This document shows, piece by piece, positions 1-8,197 of a stretch of DNA of 64,000 nt. Location of the stretch: contig NZ_JAHVHW010000007.1 in assembly GCF_019802055.1 (NCBI RefSeq), positions 930,001 to 994,000 on the forward strand, read 5' to 3'. The position numbers were made by a program, and so were the translations under genes. Under the pieces are notes generated by a model that was not told where the DNA came from, did no database searches, and worked only from the letters and a program-made list of their open reading frames with translations. Every line of letters starts with the position of its first letter. Within the stretch, counting starts at the first letter, position 1. The stretch comes from Ferrimonas balearica (GTDB taxonomy: Bacteria > Pseudomonadota > Gammaproteobacteria > Enterobacterales > Shewanellaceae).

Positions 1-330
1 GAGGCCGCTCATGTCCGCCACCGGGATGTGATTGAGTCGCTGCTTGGTCAAAGCCTTCTGGCGCTTGGTGCTGCAGTGATGATGGGTAACGACAGCCAAC
101 TGGTGCATCTTGCCGTATCGGCAACCAGTCTGGGCTTCAGCCGTCAACAGGAGCTGGAAGCGGACCGGCGGGCGATGGAAACCCTGTGGCGCTACTACGG
201 ACACGTGGATGGGGCCGAGCGTGTCTTCCAGGTGCTGAAGCAGGAAAGCGCATTGGGGGAGTGGTTGATGAGCCATCCTGACAGCGAAGCACGTTTAACT
301 CAGTTGGAGGACTTTAAAGCAACCCACTGA
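1..330 (+). CDS. M48-family zinc metallopeptidase, C-terminal fragment
   Basis: Only the last 109 residues lie in the window; the start is to the left. The first codons read EAAHVRH, which fits the tail of an HExxH zinc motif whose first His is just outside. A second family hallmark, the ELEAD helix carrying the third zinc ligand, is at fragment residues 51-55. The end contains SHPDSEARL, a sequence typical of the C-terminal part of M48 peptidases. Family members are envelope or membrane-associated proteases that remove damaged proteins; whether this one is BepA-like or HtpX-like cannot be decided without the N-terminus. A hairpin terminator follows about 65 bases after the stop. Confidence 0.85.
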   Translation, partial: EAAHVRHRDVIESLLGQSLLALGAAVMMGNDSQLVHLAVSATSLGFSRQQELEADRRAMETLWRYYGHVDGAERVFQVLKQESALGEWLMSHPDSEARLTQLEDFKATH

Positions 331-394
331 TATTCCGGTTTCTTCATCTATGCTCACTTTGTGCCGCATAAATACAATTGGGATACCTCCTCAC

Positions 395-422
395 TGCCGC
401 CAGTTGGGCGGCATTCTGTTTT
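395..422 (+). terminator. Rho-independent terminator after M48 peptidase
   Basis: A 7-bp perfect stem (TGCCGCC / GGCGGCA) with a five-base loop is followed by TTCTGTTTT. It closes the M48 gene. Confidence 0.6.
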
Positions 423-654
423 AATGAGACCTCAGTTAGCTCGAAGTGATGGGGGTTAAAGACGTTCCCCGGCAGTTTGGGTGTTTTAGCGAAGAGCGAA
501 TTCGCTTTTTCGGGCGCGAAACAACGAAACCGTGCGGCAACACCAACAATAACTTTTGCCGCCAAAGGTGCGAATTGAGGCGATCTCATCTCATTCGTCC
601 TAGCGACCGCCCCGGCGCTGACGCCGGGCCCGATCTGGAGGGGATCATAAACCT
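423..654. other. Leader region of the LytTR gene, no supported gene
   Basis: Together with the terminator before it, this makes a gap of about 320 bases between the M48 gene and the LytTR gene. A 70-codon reading frame crosses it and ends on the ATG of the next gene, but it resembles no protein I know and has no good ribosome site, so I do not call it. The stretch presumably holds the promoter of the LytTR gene. Confidence 0.4.
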
Positions 655-1695
655 ATGAGCATATTGGCCCATAACCTGTATGAAGCTTCGAGCCTGTGGC
701 AGTGGCCGCAGCGAGCATTTCGGCAAGCGCCTATTACCGTTTGGCTGGTGGGTGAGCAGACTCACCTCTACGGTTTGGAGTCATACTGGCCGTGCCAACA
801 CATCAATGACGCCGAGACCCTGGCTCAGTGTGTTGCCGGTGAGGACCTGAATGAGGTGTTGGTGCTGCTGGTGGAATCCAGCGGGAATCAGGATTTCACC
901 ACGACCCTGGATAATCTGGTGGCGGAGAAGCGGCTGCCGGTCAATCAGTTGATTCGCGTGCCAGGCTCCCCGGATGCCAGCCAGACGCCTCTGATATGGG
1001 CGCTGGCGGTACAGGGCATTGAACGTCGGTTCGAGTATGAACTGAGCGCGCTTGAAGCTCAGTTGATACGCACTCATCAACCCGCAGAGCAAGCGCGTCT
1101 GTGTTCTGATCTGGTGAGTCGCTGGCTGGACGTGTCCCGCATCGAGTTTCTGCTGCCTGGCAACACGGAAAGCCGAAAAACACCGCGCTCCCAGGCGATA
1201 GAGTTCTGTTGGCAGACGGTGCCTCATTGCGCCATTCTGGTCCATTTTGAGACGGTGCAGCCACAGGTTGACTGGATCCACAGCCGCTTTGAGGCGTTAA
1301 AGCTCACCCAGGTGGCGTGTCGGCAATCGTTCCCGAATCTGCAACAGGCTGGCTATCTTGGTCGACTGCATGAGCAGCGACACCGCATTCTGTACCTGGT
1401 TGGGGCCAATCAATACTGCGAGGTGGTTTGGGCCGACACCAGCAAAACGGAACTGTTGTCGATGCCTTTAAAGATGGTGCACCGCTACATGCATAAAGAG
1501 CTGGTTCAGGTGCACCGTTCCTACCTGGTTAATCCTGACAGGGTTCAGGGTGCCCGACGCAAACGTAATGGCCGGGTGGAACTGTTTCTGCATCTGACCC
1601 GGATCCCGGTGGGAGACACCTACAAGCAGATGCTGGAAGAAACGCACTCGCACTGGTTTGACCGTGCAGAGTCCACAAGAAGAAAGGCGCCCTGA
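655..1695 (+). CDS. LytTR-domain transcriptional regulator
   Basis: This 346-residue protein has a C-terminal LytTR DNA-binding domain at about residues 245-335: a YLVGANQYCEVVW strand, the MVHRYMHKELVQVHRSYLVNPDRV segment in which the HRSYLVN core is diagnostic, and the closing IPVGDTYK. The N-terminal 130 residues have alternating hydrophobic strands that could be a degenerate receiver, but I see no acidic pocket, phosphorylatable Asp or conserved Lys, so a phosphorelay role is doubtful. No transmembrane segment is evident. A GGAGGGG ribosome site lies 11 bases before the ATG, which is rather far. The TGA stop sits in the loop of the downstream terminator. The target genes are unknown. Confidence 0.8.
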   Translation: MSILAHNLYEASSLWQWPQRAFRQAPITVWLVGEQTHLYGLESYWPCQHINDAETLAQCVAGEDLNEVLVLLVESSGNQDFTTTLDNLVAEKRLPVNQLIRVPGSPDASQTPLIWALAVQGIERRFEYELSALEAQLIRTHQPAEQARLCSDLVSRWLDVSRIEFLLPGNTESRKTPRSQAIEFCWQTVPHCAILVHFETVQPQVDWIHSRFEALKLTQVACRQSFPNLQQAGYLGRLHEQRHRILYLVGANQYCEVVWADTSKTELLSMPLKMVHRYMHKELVQVHRSYLVNPDRVQGARRKRNGRVELFLHLTRIPVGDTYKQMLEETHSHWFDRAESTRRKAP

Positions 1696-1712
1696 GGGGC
1701 GCCTTTCTTTTC
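1683..1712. terminator. Bidirectional terminator between LytTR gene and pyrC
   Basis: A 10-bp perfect stem (AAAGGCGCCC / GGGCGCCTTT) with loop TGAG, followed by pyrimidine-rich tails on both strands. The loop contains the TGA stop codon of the LytTR gene, so the last codons of that gene are part of the hairpin. It can serve both convergent genes. Confidence 0.8.
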
Positions 1713-1731
1713 ACTGGTTCACTGGAAACGC

Positions 1732-3078
1732 TTAGCGGTTAAAGGCAAGGCGCTGGCCCAGAACCTCAGTCGTGGCAAAGTTGCCGTCATACGCGTGGTG
1801 GCCGTTCACCCAGGTGCCAGCGATGGTGGAACGCAGGGTGTTGCCCTCAAACGGTGACCATTGACACTTGTAGAGCAGGTTGTCCTTGGTCACGGTGTAG
1901 GGGCGGTTCAGATCCACCAGCACCAGGTCGGCAAAGTAGCCTTCGCGCAGATAGCCGCGATCCTTCAGGTTAAAGCGCTCCACCACGGCGTGACTGGTTT
2001 TCTGGACGATGGTGTCCAGAGTCAGGTCGCCATTGTGGTAATGCTCAAACAGGGAGAGCAGAGCGTGCTGAACCAGGGGAACACCGGAAGGGGCCTTGAA
2101 GTAGGTGCCCTGCTTCTCTTCCCAGGTGTGCGGTGCGTGGTCTGTGGCGATGATGTCGATCACATCACGGCGAACAGCATCCAGAATGGCACGACGGTCG
2201 CGCTCCGTCTTGATGGAGGGGTTGCACTTAATCTGGGCTCCCAGGCGGTCGTAGTCCGCATCGGAGTAGTAGAGGTGATGCACACAGGCTTCTGCGGTGA
2301 TGTTGGCCCGCCCCAGGCTATCCAGAGACTTGCCCGCTTCGAACAGCGCCAGTTCATCCGCGGTGGAGATGTGCAGTACGTGAAGACGACTGCCGTGCTT
2401 TTTCGCCAGCGCGATCGCCATCTCGGTAGACTTGATGCACGCTTCGCGGGAACGGATCTCACCGTGCAGCTTCATCGGTACCGCTTCACCATATTTGGCG
2501 CGGGCGGCCTCTTCGAGCGCCGCGATGGTCGGAGTGTCTTCACAGTGGGTGGCGATGGGGGTCGGGGCGTTGGCGAAGATGCCGTCCAGGATCTCCTCCT
2601 TGTCCACCAGCATGTTGCCGGTAGAGGCCCCCATAAACACCTTCACACCACAGGCAGCGTTCGGATCCAGCGCCTTGATCTCTTCGAGGTTGTCGTTGGT
2701 GGCACCGAGATAGAAGGCGTAGTTGGCCACGGAAACTTCAGCAGCACGGCGATATTTGGCTTCCAGCGCTTCGGCGTTCGTGGTTTGGGGATTTACATTG
2801 GGCATCTCCATAAAGCTGGTGATGCCACCGGCAACAGCGGCACGGGATTCAGTGGCCATGCTGCCTTTTTGGGTCAGGCCCGGCTCACGGAAGTGAACCT
2901 GGTCGTCAATCATGCCTGGGATCAGCAGCTTGCCTTGTGCATCCACTACCTTTGCGTCTGCGGGCGCGCTGATCTGGCCTCCGATCTGCTCGATCCGGCC
3001 ATTACGGATCAAGAGGTCGCCCTGTTGACGGATCCCTTCGTTCAAAATCTCGGCATTGGTGATCAGAGTGCTAGTCAT
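1732..3078 (-). CDS. pyrC: Dihydroorotase (class I type)
   Basis: This 448-residue amidohydrolase should close carbamoyl aspartate to dihydroorotate, the third step of pyrimidine synthesis. Visible motifs in order: IDDQVHFREPG near residues 56-66 (metal site 1), CGVKVFMGAS with the lysine expected to be carboxylated, THCED, LHVLHIST, and IIATDHAPH with the catalytic Asp. The first metal motif reads D-Q-V-H, with Gln where many dihydroorotases have the first His of HxH; I recall the same DDQVHFREPG form in the Bacteroidetes-type branch, so this is probably a subfamily trait and not damage. It is longer than E. coli PyrC (about 348 residues), which belongs to another class. It appears monocistronic, sharing a terminator with the convergent LytTR gene. 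Confidence 0.9.
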   Translation of the reverse strand: MTSTLITNAEILNEGIRQQGDLLIRNGRIEQIGGQISAPADAKVVDAQGKLLIPGMIDDQVHFREPGLTQKGSMATESRAAVAGGITSFMEMPNVNPQTTNAEALEAKYRRAAEVSVANYAFYLGATNDNLEEIKALDPNAACGVKVFMGASTGNMLVDKEEILDGIFANAPTPIATHCEDTPTIAALEEAARAKYGEAVPMKLHGEIRSREACIKSTEMAIALAKKHGSRLHVLHISTADELALFEAGKSLDSLGRANITAEACVHHLYYSDADYDRLGAQIKCNPSIKTERDRRAILDAVRRDVIDIIATDHAPHTWEEKQGTYFKAPSGVPLVQHALLSLFEHYHNGDLTLDTIVQKTSHAVVERFNLKDRGYLREGYFADLVLVDLNRPYTVTKDNLLYKCQWSPFEGNTLRSTIAGTWVNGHHAYDGNFATTEVLGQRLAFNR

Positions 3079-3163
3079 GGGTACTTCTATCTTATTGTGA
3101 GGTTATCGTCGCGCCCTATAATAGCCTCAAATGCGTTTAAAGCCCATTCGAGAGGGGATATTC

Positions 3164-3988
3164 ATGGTACGCCGAACCTGGCTGAGTACGCTGTTTTTCA
3201 TTAGCTTTTCCCTGCTGGGTGCAGAAGTTGAGCGGTTTTCATTGAGTGGTGAGTTGACTCAGGGCAGCCTGATCCGGGGCCAGACTCTGCCTGGTACACA
3301 GGTGTGGCTGAACGGTCAGCCGCTGCCGGTGACCCAGGATGGTCAGTTTGTTATGGGGTTTGGTCGGGATGCACCGTTGGAGCATTCGTTAACGCTGCAC
3401 TTTAACGATGGTGACAAGTCGGACTACCCGCTGGTACTGAGTCAGCGCGAATACAAAATCCAGCGCATTGAGGGGATCGCCCAGCGCATTATGAAGCCCC
3501 GTCCGGAAGATGTGGCCCGGGCTCAGGAGGACGCGAGGCAGACCCGTGAAGCCAGGGAGCATTTCGATACCCGAACCGACTGGCAGCAGGCGTTTGTTTG
3601 GCCTCTCCATGGCCCGATTACCGGGGTGTACGGCAGCCAGCGGATCTACAACGGCGAGCCACGAAACCCCCACTTTGGCGTGGATGTGGCGGCACCGACC
3701 GGTACGCCAGTGGTCGCGCCCGCTGATGGCGTCATTACGCTGGCAGTGCCCGATATGTTCTATTCAGGGGGCACGCTGATCATCGACCACGGTTTTGGCG
3801 TGAGTTCCACCTTTATTCACCTTCACAAGCTGTTGGTGGAGCCGGGAACGGCAGTGAAGCAGGGCGAGGTGGTTGCGGAGGTTGGGGCCACAGGTCGAGT
3901 GACTGGCCCCCATCTTGACTGGCGGCTTAACTGGCATCAGGAGCGGTTGGATCCCGCATTACTGGTTGGCCCGATGCCAGCAAAGTGA
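3164..3988 (+). CDS. M23-family peptidoglycan endopeptidase, secreted
   Basis: The 274-residue product begins with a signal peptide (MVRRTWLSTLFFISFSLLGA). I chose the ATG at 3164 because a GAGAGGGG ribosome site precedes it; an in-frame ATG 33 bases upstream would bury the signal peptide. The LytM/M23 domain covers about residues 140-265: HFGVDVAAPTGTPV gives the first His and Asp zinc ligands, and GPHLDW replaces the usual HxH with HLD. The HLD form is, to my knowledge, common in proteobacterial M23 enzymes of this subfamily, so activity is plausible. An N-terminal beta-rich domain (residues 20-95) precedes it. Likely role: cutting peptide cross-links in periplasmic murein. Divergent from pyrC. 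Confidence 0.87.
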   Translation: MVRRTWLSTLFFISFSLLGAEVERFSLSGELTQGSLIRGQTLPGTQVWLNGQPLPVTQDGQFVMGFGRDAPLEHSLTLHFNDGDKSDYPLVLSQREYKIQRIEGIAQRIMKPRPEDVARAQEDARQTREAREHFDTRTDWQQAFVWPLHGPITGVYGSQRIYNGEPRNPHFGVDVAAPTGTPVVAPADGVITLAVPDMFYSGGTLIIDHGFGVSSTFIHLHKLLVEPGTAVKQGEVVAEVGATGRVTGPHLDWRLNWHQERLDPALLVGPMPAK

Positions 3989-4123
3989 TCACTGCTCGGG
4001 TTGGGCGGACTTGGTCCAGAACATCCAGATGATGTAGCCAACGATACCGCAGGTGGCCAGGATAACCAGCATAGACATCCAGCCAACCGGGCTTTCCATG
4101 ATCAGGTCAATCCAATGAGACAT
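3989..4123 (-). CDS. DUF3149-type small membrane protein
   Basis: A 44-residue protein starting MSHWIDLIMESPVGWMSM, followed by one hydrophobic helix (about residues 15-36, MSMLVILATCGIVGYIIWMF) and a short polar tail. An AAGGAG ribosome site sits seven bases before the ATG. The layout, with an acidic or aromatic start, a TTPVG/ESPVG turn and a single helix, matches the DUF3149 small inner-membrane proteins of gammaproteobacteria. Its function is unknown. Its stop codon directly abuts the stop of the convergent M23 gene. Confidence 0.75.
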   Translation of the reverse strand: MSHWIDLIMESPVGWMSMLVILATCGIVGYIIWMFWTKSAQPEQ

Positions 4124-4258
4124 GGGGCAACTCCTTCTTGTTAATGCACTGTTGCCACCCTAGCTCACTCTGCTACAAGGGCTTATGATCCGGATCAAAA
4201 GAGAAGGCGGAGCCGGTTTTAAAGCGTGAGCGCGATCGGGTTCGATTAAGGAGCGACA

Positions 4259-5398
4259 ATGGAATGGGATTTTGATCGGGTCATCGACCGCCGCAGCAGT
4301 GACTCCATCAAGTGGGGCCGGTTCCGCGACAGGGATGTGTTGCCCCTGTGGGTCGCGGATATGGACTTTGCCGTTGCCGAGCCGATTCAAGAGGCGATTG
4401 AAGCCCGGGCCCGTCATGGTGTGTTTGGCTATGCTGCCGTGCCTCAGAGCCTGCTGGACGCCGCTCAGGAGTGGCTGGCTCGCCGCTGGGACTGGGATGT
4501 GTCGAAATCCCACTTTGTGGCGTTGCCTGCGGTCATCCCCGGCGCCAACTTTGCGGTTCGGGCGTTGGCGAGTCGAGGCCCGGTTCATCTGACCTGGCCT
4601 CAACCCCTTTACCATCCTCTGGCTCAGGTGGCCGAAAACCAGGCCTTACCCGCGACCCCATTCCCGTTGGATTCATCCGGCCAGTGGGACCTTGCCAGTC
4701 TGGACCGTGCCATCGCATCTGGCGCCAATACTTTGCTGCTGAGCAACCCTCATAATCCGATTGGCAGCCGTTTTGATGAAGCGGCGTGCCGGGCTTTGGC
4801 AGCACGAATCCAGCGTCATCGGTTATGGGTGATCTCCGATGACATCCACGGCGACATTCTGCTGGAAAAGGGGGCGCGTCATCGCCCTCTGGCAAAGCTC
4901 TGTCCGGAGATCTCTGAGCGGGTGATCACCCTGATCTCTCCCGGTAAGGCGTTCAATCTTGCCGGATTGCCCTTTGCGCTTGCAGTAGTGCCCTGTACAG
5001 AGATGCGCAGGCAACTAAAAAGCACGTTAAGAGGCAATGTGCCTGCGGGCAACGTGGTGGCGATGGCGGCAGCGGAGGCGGCGTATCGTTATGGTGAACC
5101 CTGGCTGGAAGCGATGCTCGACTATCTTCGGGGCAATCTGGCGCTGCTGGAGCAGCGGATAGCCGGGATGGAGGGGATAACACTGGTGCGGCCGGATGCG
5201 ACCTATCTGGCGTGGCTGGATTGTCGTGGCAAGGGCTGGGACAAGCCGGGCAGGGTGCTCGAATCGTTTGGGCTCGGGCTGTCTGATGGCAGTGAGTTTT
5301 CGGCTCCGTCTGGTTTTGCCCGATTGAACTTTGGCTGTCCCAGAGCCACCCTCGAGGCGGCTCTGGAACGGCTGGATCATGCCGTCGCGTCGGGCTGA
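4259..5398 (+). CDS. MalY/PatB-type PLP-dependent cystathionine beta-lyase / aminotransferase
   Basis: This 379-residue fold-type I PLP enzyme begins with the MalY/PatB-like signature DRRSSDSIKWGRF...LPLWVADMDF. The PLP-contacting motif SNPHNPIG and the SDDIHGDI loop are present, and the Schiff-base lysine is in SPGKAFNLAGLPF (about residues 229-241). Family members cleave the C-S bond of cystathionine or cysteine-like substrates to pyruvate, ammonia and a thiol; the exact substrate cannot be read from sequence. A TAAGGAG ribosome site lies close to the ATG. Its last 22 bases overlap the 3' end of the convergent yecM-like gene. There is no obvious operon partner. Confidence 0.88.
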   Translation: MEWDFDRVIDRRSSDSIKWGRFRDRDVLPLWVADMDFAVAEPIQEAIEARARHGVFGYAAVPQSLLDAAQEWLARRWDWDVSKSHFVALPAVIPGANFAVRALASRGPVHLTWPQPLYHPLAQVAENQALPATPFPLDSSGQWDLASLDRAIASGANTLLLSNPHNPIGSRFDEAACRALAARIQRHRLWVISDDIHGDILLEKGARHRPLAKLCPEISERVITLISPGKAFNLAGLPFALAVVPCTEMRRQLKSTLRGNVPAGNVVAMAAAEAAYRYGEPWLEAMLDYLRGNLALLEQRIAGMEGITLVRPDATYLAWLDCRGKGWDKPGRVLESFGLGLSDGSEFSAPSGFARLNFGCPRATLEAALERLDHAVASG

Positions 5399-5955
5399 CG
5401 CAGACCCAGTACGTCGCGCATATCGTGGGGGTGAACTTTGATTGTCACCCCTTCGTGGCGGAAGGCCACGGTGGGGTTGGGCAGTGGTTCACCTTCCCCT
5501 TTGGGGCAGCTGGTTTTGATCTCAATGCCCAGGCTGCCGTCCTTGAGCACAGGCCACTTGGCGATCATCGCCGGGATCTGCTTTACCACCTCCAGCATCT
5601 GATGCTTGTCGGTGGCGTCACAGGGCAGAACCAGTTCAACGTGCTCCCAGCCATCCCGACGCTTTTTGCCATCAGGGAAGGGCAATTCCACCAAGTCGAT
5701 GGCCCAGGGGCCAACCTGTATCGGCGTATCCAGCTGAATCAGCAGAATGGGACGTCCATTGATCTCCTTATCGGAGAGCAGGGTGCCGCGCTGCAAAAAC
5801 GCATCGCGCATCGCCTCCGCATCCGCCCGTTCGGTGATTCGCAATGCCACGTGGTCGGCTACCAGGCCCGCGCGAAGCAGGCCCAGGCGGTCAGCCAACT
5901 GGCTGGCTTTTTCTGAGAAGACCGGCAGTTCGGCCATCAGTTTATCGAGAGTCAT
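5377..5955 (-). CDS. yecM: YecM-family VOC-fold protein
   Basis: A 192-residue protein of the YecM family, a VOC-like fold of unknown function. Features include the LVADHVALRI strand near the start, and WEHVELVLP and GIEIKTSCPKGEGEPLPNPTVAFR toward the end, which supply the His and Glu residues expected around the family's putative metal site. I place the start at the ATG that overlaps the stop of the upstream yfcE gene (ATGA), implying translational coupling; a second ATG 12 bases earlier is also possible. The 3' end overlaps the convergent lyase gene by 22 bases. Confidence 0.85.
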   Translation of the reverse strand: MTLDKLMAELPVFSEKASQLADRLGLLRAGLVADHVALRITERADAEAMRDAFLQRGTLLSDKEINGRPILLIQLDTPIQVGPWAIDLVELPFPDGKKRRDGWEHVELVLPCDATDKHQMLEVVKQIPAMIAKWPVLKDGSLGIEIKTSCPKGEGEPLPNPTVAFRHEGVTIKVHPHDMRDVLGLRQPDATA

Positions 5956-6497
5956 TGTGGCTTCCATGTCGTGCTGACCAACTCCTTTCCGTTGAGATCC
6001 AATACCCGAAACCGCTCACCATCAAAGTGACCCAGGCTCTCGCCATGGCCCCCTTTGCCCAGTGTTACTGAGCCGGGATTAAAGTGGAGGATGCCCTCCT
6101 GCCATTGGGCAACTGGCACGTGGGTATGGCCATAGGCGATTCCGTCCCCCTTTCTGAGTGGCGGCAGCGCATCGGGGTTGATGCGGTGTCCGTGCGTCAG
6201 ACAGAGGCGGCGACCTTCGATGATCAGCCAGTTGTACTCCGCCATCAGAGGAAAGTGGCAGAGCATCTGGTCCACTTCACTGTCGCAGTTTCCCCGTACC
6301 GCAACAATTCGGTCGGCAAACTCATTGAGCCGCTCGGCGACGTTGGCGGGCGCGTAACCCGGCAGCACCGGATTGCGGGGGCCGTGATTAAGAATATCGC
6401 CCAGAACAATCAGTTGCTGGTAACCGAGGCGTTCACCCAGTTCAAGCGCGCGATCCAGCGCCGGCAGGACACCGTGGATATCGGAGATGAACAGCAT
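5952..6497 (-). CDS. yfcE: YfcE-family metallophosphodiesterase
   Basis: This 181-residue calcineurin-like phosphoesterase shows the full metal-binding set: FISDIHG at the start, VLGDILNHGP, VRGNCDSEVD, LTHGHRINP and YGHTHVP. The E. coli homologue is a manganese-dependent phosphodiesterase acting on model substrates, with the physiological substrate unknown. It is the first gene of a two-gene unit with yecM, whose start overlaps its stop by the ATGA arrangement. About 200 bases separate it from the divergent small gene at 6701, room for both promoters. Confidence 0.93.
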   Translation of the reverse strand: MLFISDIHGVLPALDRALELGERLGYQQLIVLGDILNHGPRNPVLPGYAPANVAERLNEFADRIVAVRGNCDSEVDQMLCHFPLMAEYNWLIIEGRRLCLTHGHRINPDALPPLRKGDGIAYGHTHVPVAQWQEGILHFNPGSVTLGKGGHGESLGHFDGERFRVLDLNGKELVSTTWKPQ

Positions 6498-6700
6498 AGT
6501 TTCGAATTCGAGGTGAGGGTGGCGCTAAGTCTACTGTGTGGCGGCGAACCGTGCCAGCGTCGGCCGCGGAAGCACTCGGGAGTGGAGGTAAAACGCACTA
6601 TCTTTGGCCGATTTCGTGGTGTAGGGTGAAAGAGCACCACAAAGGCATAACGCCATTACAACAAGTGTGCGCCGGTGAATAATCCGGGAAGGGAGGGTCA

Positions 6701-7057
6701 ATGAAAGACAGTATGGAAACGAAGTTAGCGATCGGCCCCTTTGGCAGTCAGTCTGGTACGGAAAACGAGGAAAACCTGCCCAGTCATCTGGTGGCTACTA
6801 TGTGGCTCTGCATGTTGACGAGTCTGGATACAGACAGTCTGGAGGCGCTGGGGGACTGCAACATGGCGGTGGCGTTCGACCTGGGCATTGCGGTTCAGGT
6901 CTCGGACGAGGAAAACGTGCCACTGGCAGAGCTGATGGCCGAGGTGTTTGAGTTCTACAACGAAAAGATGGAACTGACCCTGCCAAGCGCTGAACTGGGC
7001 GTTGCCATGGCGGGAAGTTATCACAGGGCCCAGGCGGTTCAGAACCGCATCCACTGA
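6701..7057 (+). CDS. Hypothetical acidic protein, 118 residues
   Basis: I do not recognise this protein. It is acidic, has no signal peptide or membrane helix, and its core (about residues 28-100) alternates amphipathic helices rich in Leu, Met and Glu. Reality is supported by a strong GGGAGGG ribosome site six bases before the ATG and a good hairpin terminator directly after the stop, making it a self-contained transcription unit. No domain or catalytic motif is visible. Confidence 0.75.
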   Translation: MKDSMETKLAIGPFGSQSGTENEENLPSHLVATMWLCMLTSLDTDSLEALGDCNMAVAFDLGIAVQVSDEENVPLAELMAEVFEFYNEKMELTLPSAELGVAMAGSYHRAQAVQNRIH

Positions 7058-7062
7058 CAGAG

Positions 7063-7090
7063 AGAACCAGCTACGGCTGGTTCTTTCGTT
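7063..7090 (+). terminator. Terminator after the 118-residue hypothetical gene
   Basis: Nine-bp stem (AGAACCAGC / GCTGGTTCT) with a four-base loop, followed by TTCGTT. Confidence 0.7.
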
Positions 7091-7175
7091 ATTGTGGGAT
7101 TGATTTGCTTTCTGTTCAGCCGGTTAAGCTAGAATTTCGACGGACATTCATCGACCAGAAGAGGACACCAGACCC

Positions 7176-7670
7176 ATGGTGAAACGATACTGGAAAGCCG
7201 TCCTGCTGATGGCACTGCTGCCTTTGGCCAGTGCGACCTTTGCAGCAGAGAAGGCGATTATTGGCCCGGTTGCGCGGTTGAACGTGGTTGAGGCGGATCT
7301 CAGCTACCTGGCCCGAATCGATACCGGTGCTTCCAAAACCTCCATCCATGCTGAGAACATGGAGGTTGTCGGAGGGGAAGTCGAGGACTGGGACGACAAC
7401 ATCGGTAAGACCATCCGTTTTGATACCGCGAACGAGTCGGGTACCCAAGCCACCATTGAAGCGGAGATTGCGGATGTGCTGCACATTCGAAACTCCCAGG
7501 GCAGTGAGGATCGCTATGTGGTCTGGCTGCATGTGGGTGAGCAGGACAAAGAGCGGAGGGTGCTGGTCACGCTCAAAGAGCGGGGCCCGATGACCTATAA
7601 GCTGCTGATTGGAAGAAACTGGCTACAGGGCCAGTACCTGGTGGATGTCGAGCTTCCCGACGAGAAGTGA
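7176..7670 (+). CDS. Periplasmic retropepsin-like protein (PF05618 type)
   Basis: The 164-residue product has a clear signal peptide (MVKRYWKAVLLMALLPLASATFAA) and then the aspartic-protease-like motif ARIDTGASKTSIHA at about residues 47-60, followed later by KLLIGRNWL, the second conserved strand. This matches the family misnamed ATP-dependent zinc protease (PF05618), which has a retropepsin-like fold. Homologues are often linked to rimK-like ligases; none is seen nearby. The predicted location is the periplasm. Proteolytic activity is inferred from the DTGAS motif only. Confidence 0.82.
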   Translation: MVKRYWKAVLLMALLPLASATFAAEKAIIGPVARLNVVEADLSYLARIDTGASKTSIHAENMEVVGGEVEDWDDNIGKTIRFDTANESGTQATIEAEIADVLHIRNSQGSEDRYVVWLHVGEQDKERRVLVTLKERGPMTYKLLIGRNWLQGQYLVDVELPDEK

Positions 7671-7691
7671 TGTGCCGCTGAGGAGATAACA

Positions 7692-7720
7692 AAAAGGCGC
7701 CCATCGGGCGCCTTTTCTAG
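7692..7720. terminator. Bidirectional terminator between retropepsin gene and csp
   Basis: Eleven-bp stem (AAAAGGCGCCC / GGGCGCCTTTT) with a three-base loop and T-rich tails on both strands; it lies between convergent genes. Confidence 0.85.
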
Positions 7721-7735
7721 CTTTTAAGCAACCAA

Positions 7736-7945
7736 TTAGATCTTGGTTACGTTAGCAGCTTGCGGGCCTTTCGGGCCTTGCTCGATATCGAAAGATACCT
7801 GCTGACCTTCAGCCAGAGATTTGAAGCCGTCACCAGAAATAGCACGGAAGTGAACGAATACGTCAGCGCCGCCGTTGTCTTGAGTGATGAAGCCGAAACC
7901 TTTGTCGTCGTTAAACCACTTCACGGTACCAGTTGCTTTGGACAT
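7736..7945 (-). CDS. Cold-shock domain protein (CspA family)
   Basis: A 69-residue OB-fold nucleic-acid-binding protein with RNP1 (KGFGFI) and RNP2 (VFVHF) motifs. It begins [13 protein letters not shown] and ends [10 protein letters not shown], the typical single-domain Csp length. The start at 7945 has an AGGAGA ribosome site. An open frame continues for about 200 bases upstream, but it encodes nothing Csp-like and is better read as the long 5' untranslated leader usual for cspA-type genes. Role: RNA chaperone; whether it is cold-induced cannot be told. Confidence 0.95.
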   Translation of the reverse strand: MSKATGTVKWFNDDKGFGFITQDNGGADVFVHFRAISGDGFKSLAEGQQVSFDIEQGPKGPQAANVTKI

Positions 7946-8155
7946 GATGTCTCCTGAATATACAAAAATTAAAACACGCAATTTGTGCCCGAAGTACAGC
8001 GTAGCAGCTGAATCGGGCTTGAGCGCTTCAGACAACATGACTTTAGCAGTAAAGCGATGGAGCGAAGTGTTCAGTATCAAATTGTTGCGCATGTCAGGCT
8101 TTCGCCAAACACACTGCACTATAACACCCTTGAACCGGGGATACATCGTTAATTG
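7946..8155 (-). promoter_or_regulatory. Probable long 5' leader of the csp gene
   Basis: About 200 bases of non-coding DNA separate the csp start from the terminator of rlmI. Long structured leaders that control translation by temperature are known for cspA-family mRNAs; that this one is such a leader is inference from position only. I saw no clear cold-box. Confidence 0.35.
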
Positions 8156-8168
8156 AATTCTTTTACAG

Positions 8169-8196
8169 AAAAAGCGCCCCTGGGGGCGCTTTTTTT
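8169..8196 (-). terminator. Terminator after rlmI
   Basis: Twelve-bp stem (AAAAAGCGCCCC / GGGGCGCTTTTT) with a minimal loop immediately beyond the rlmI stop codon; symmetric enough to act on both strands. Confidence 0.8.
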
Positions 8197-8197
8197 C

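Noticed and set aside
446-658. 70-codon frame ending on the LytTR gene start
   Set aside because: The stop/start overlap is suggestive, but there is no homology, ribosome site or plausible composition.
1861-3204. 447-codon open frame antisense to pyrC
   Set aside because: Shadow frame; composition unlike a real protein and pyrC is certain.
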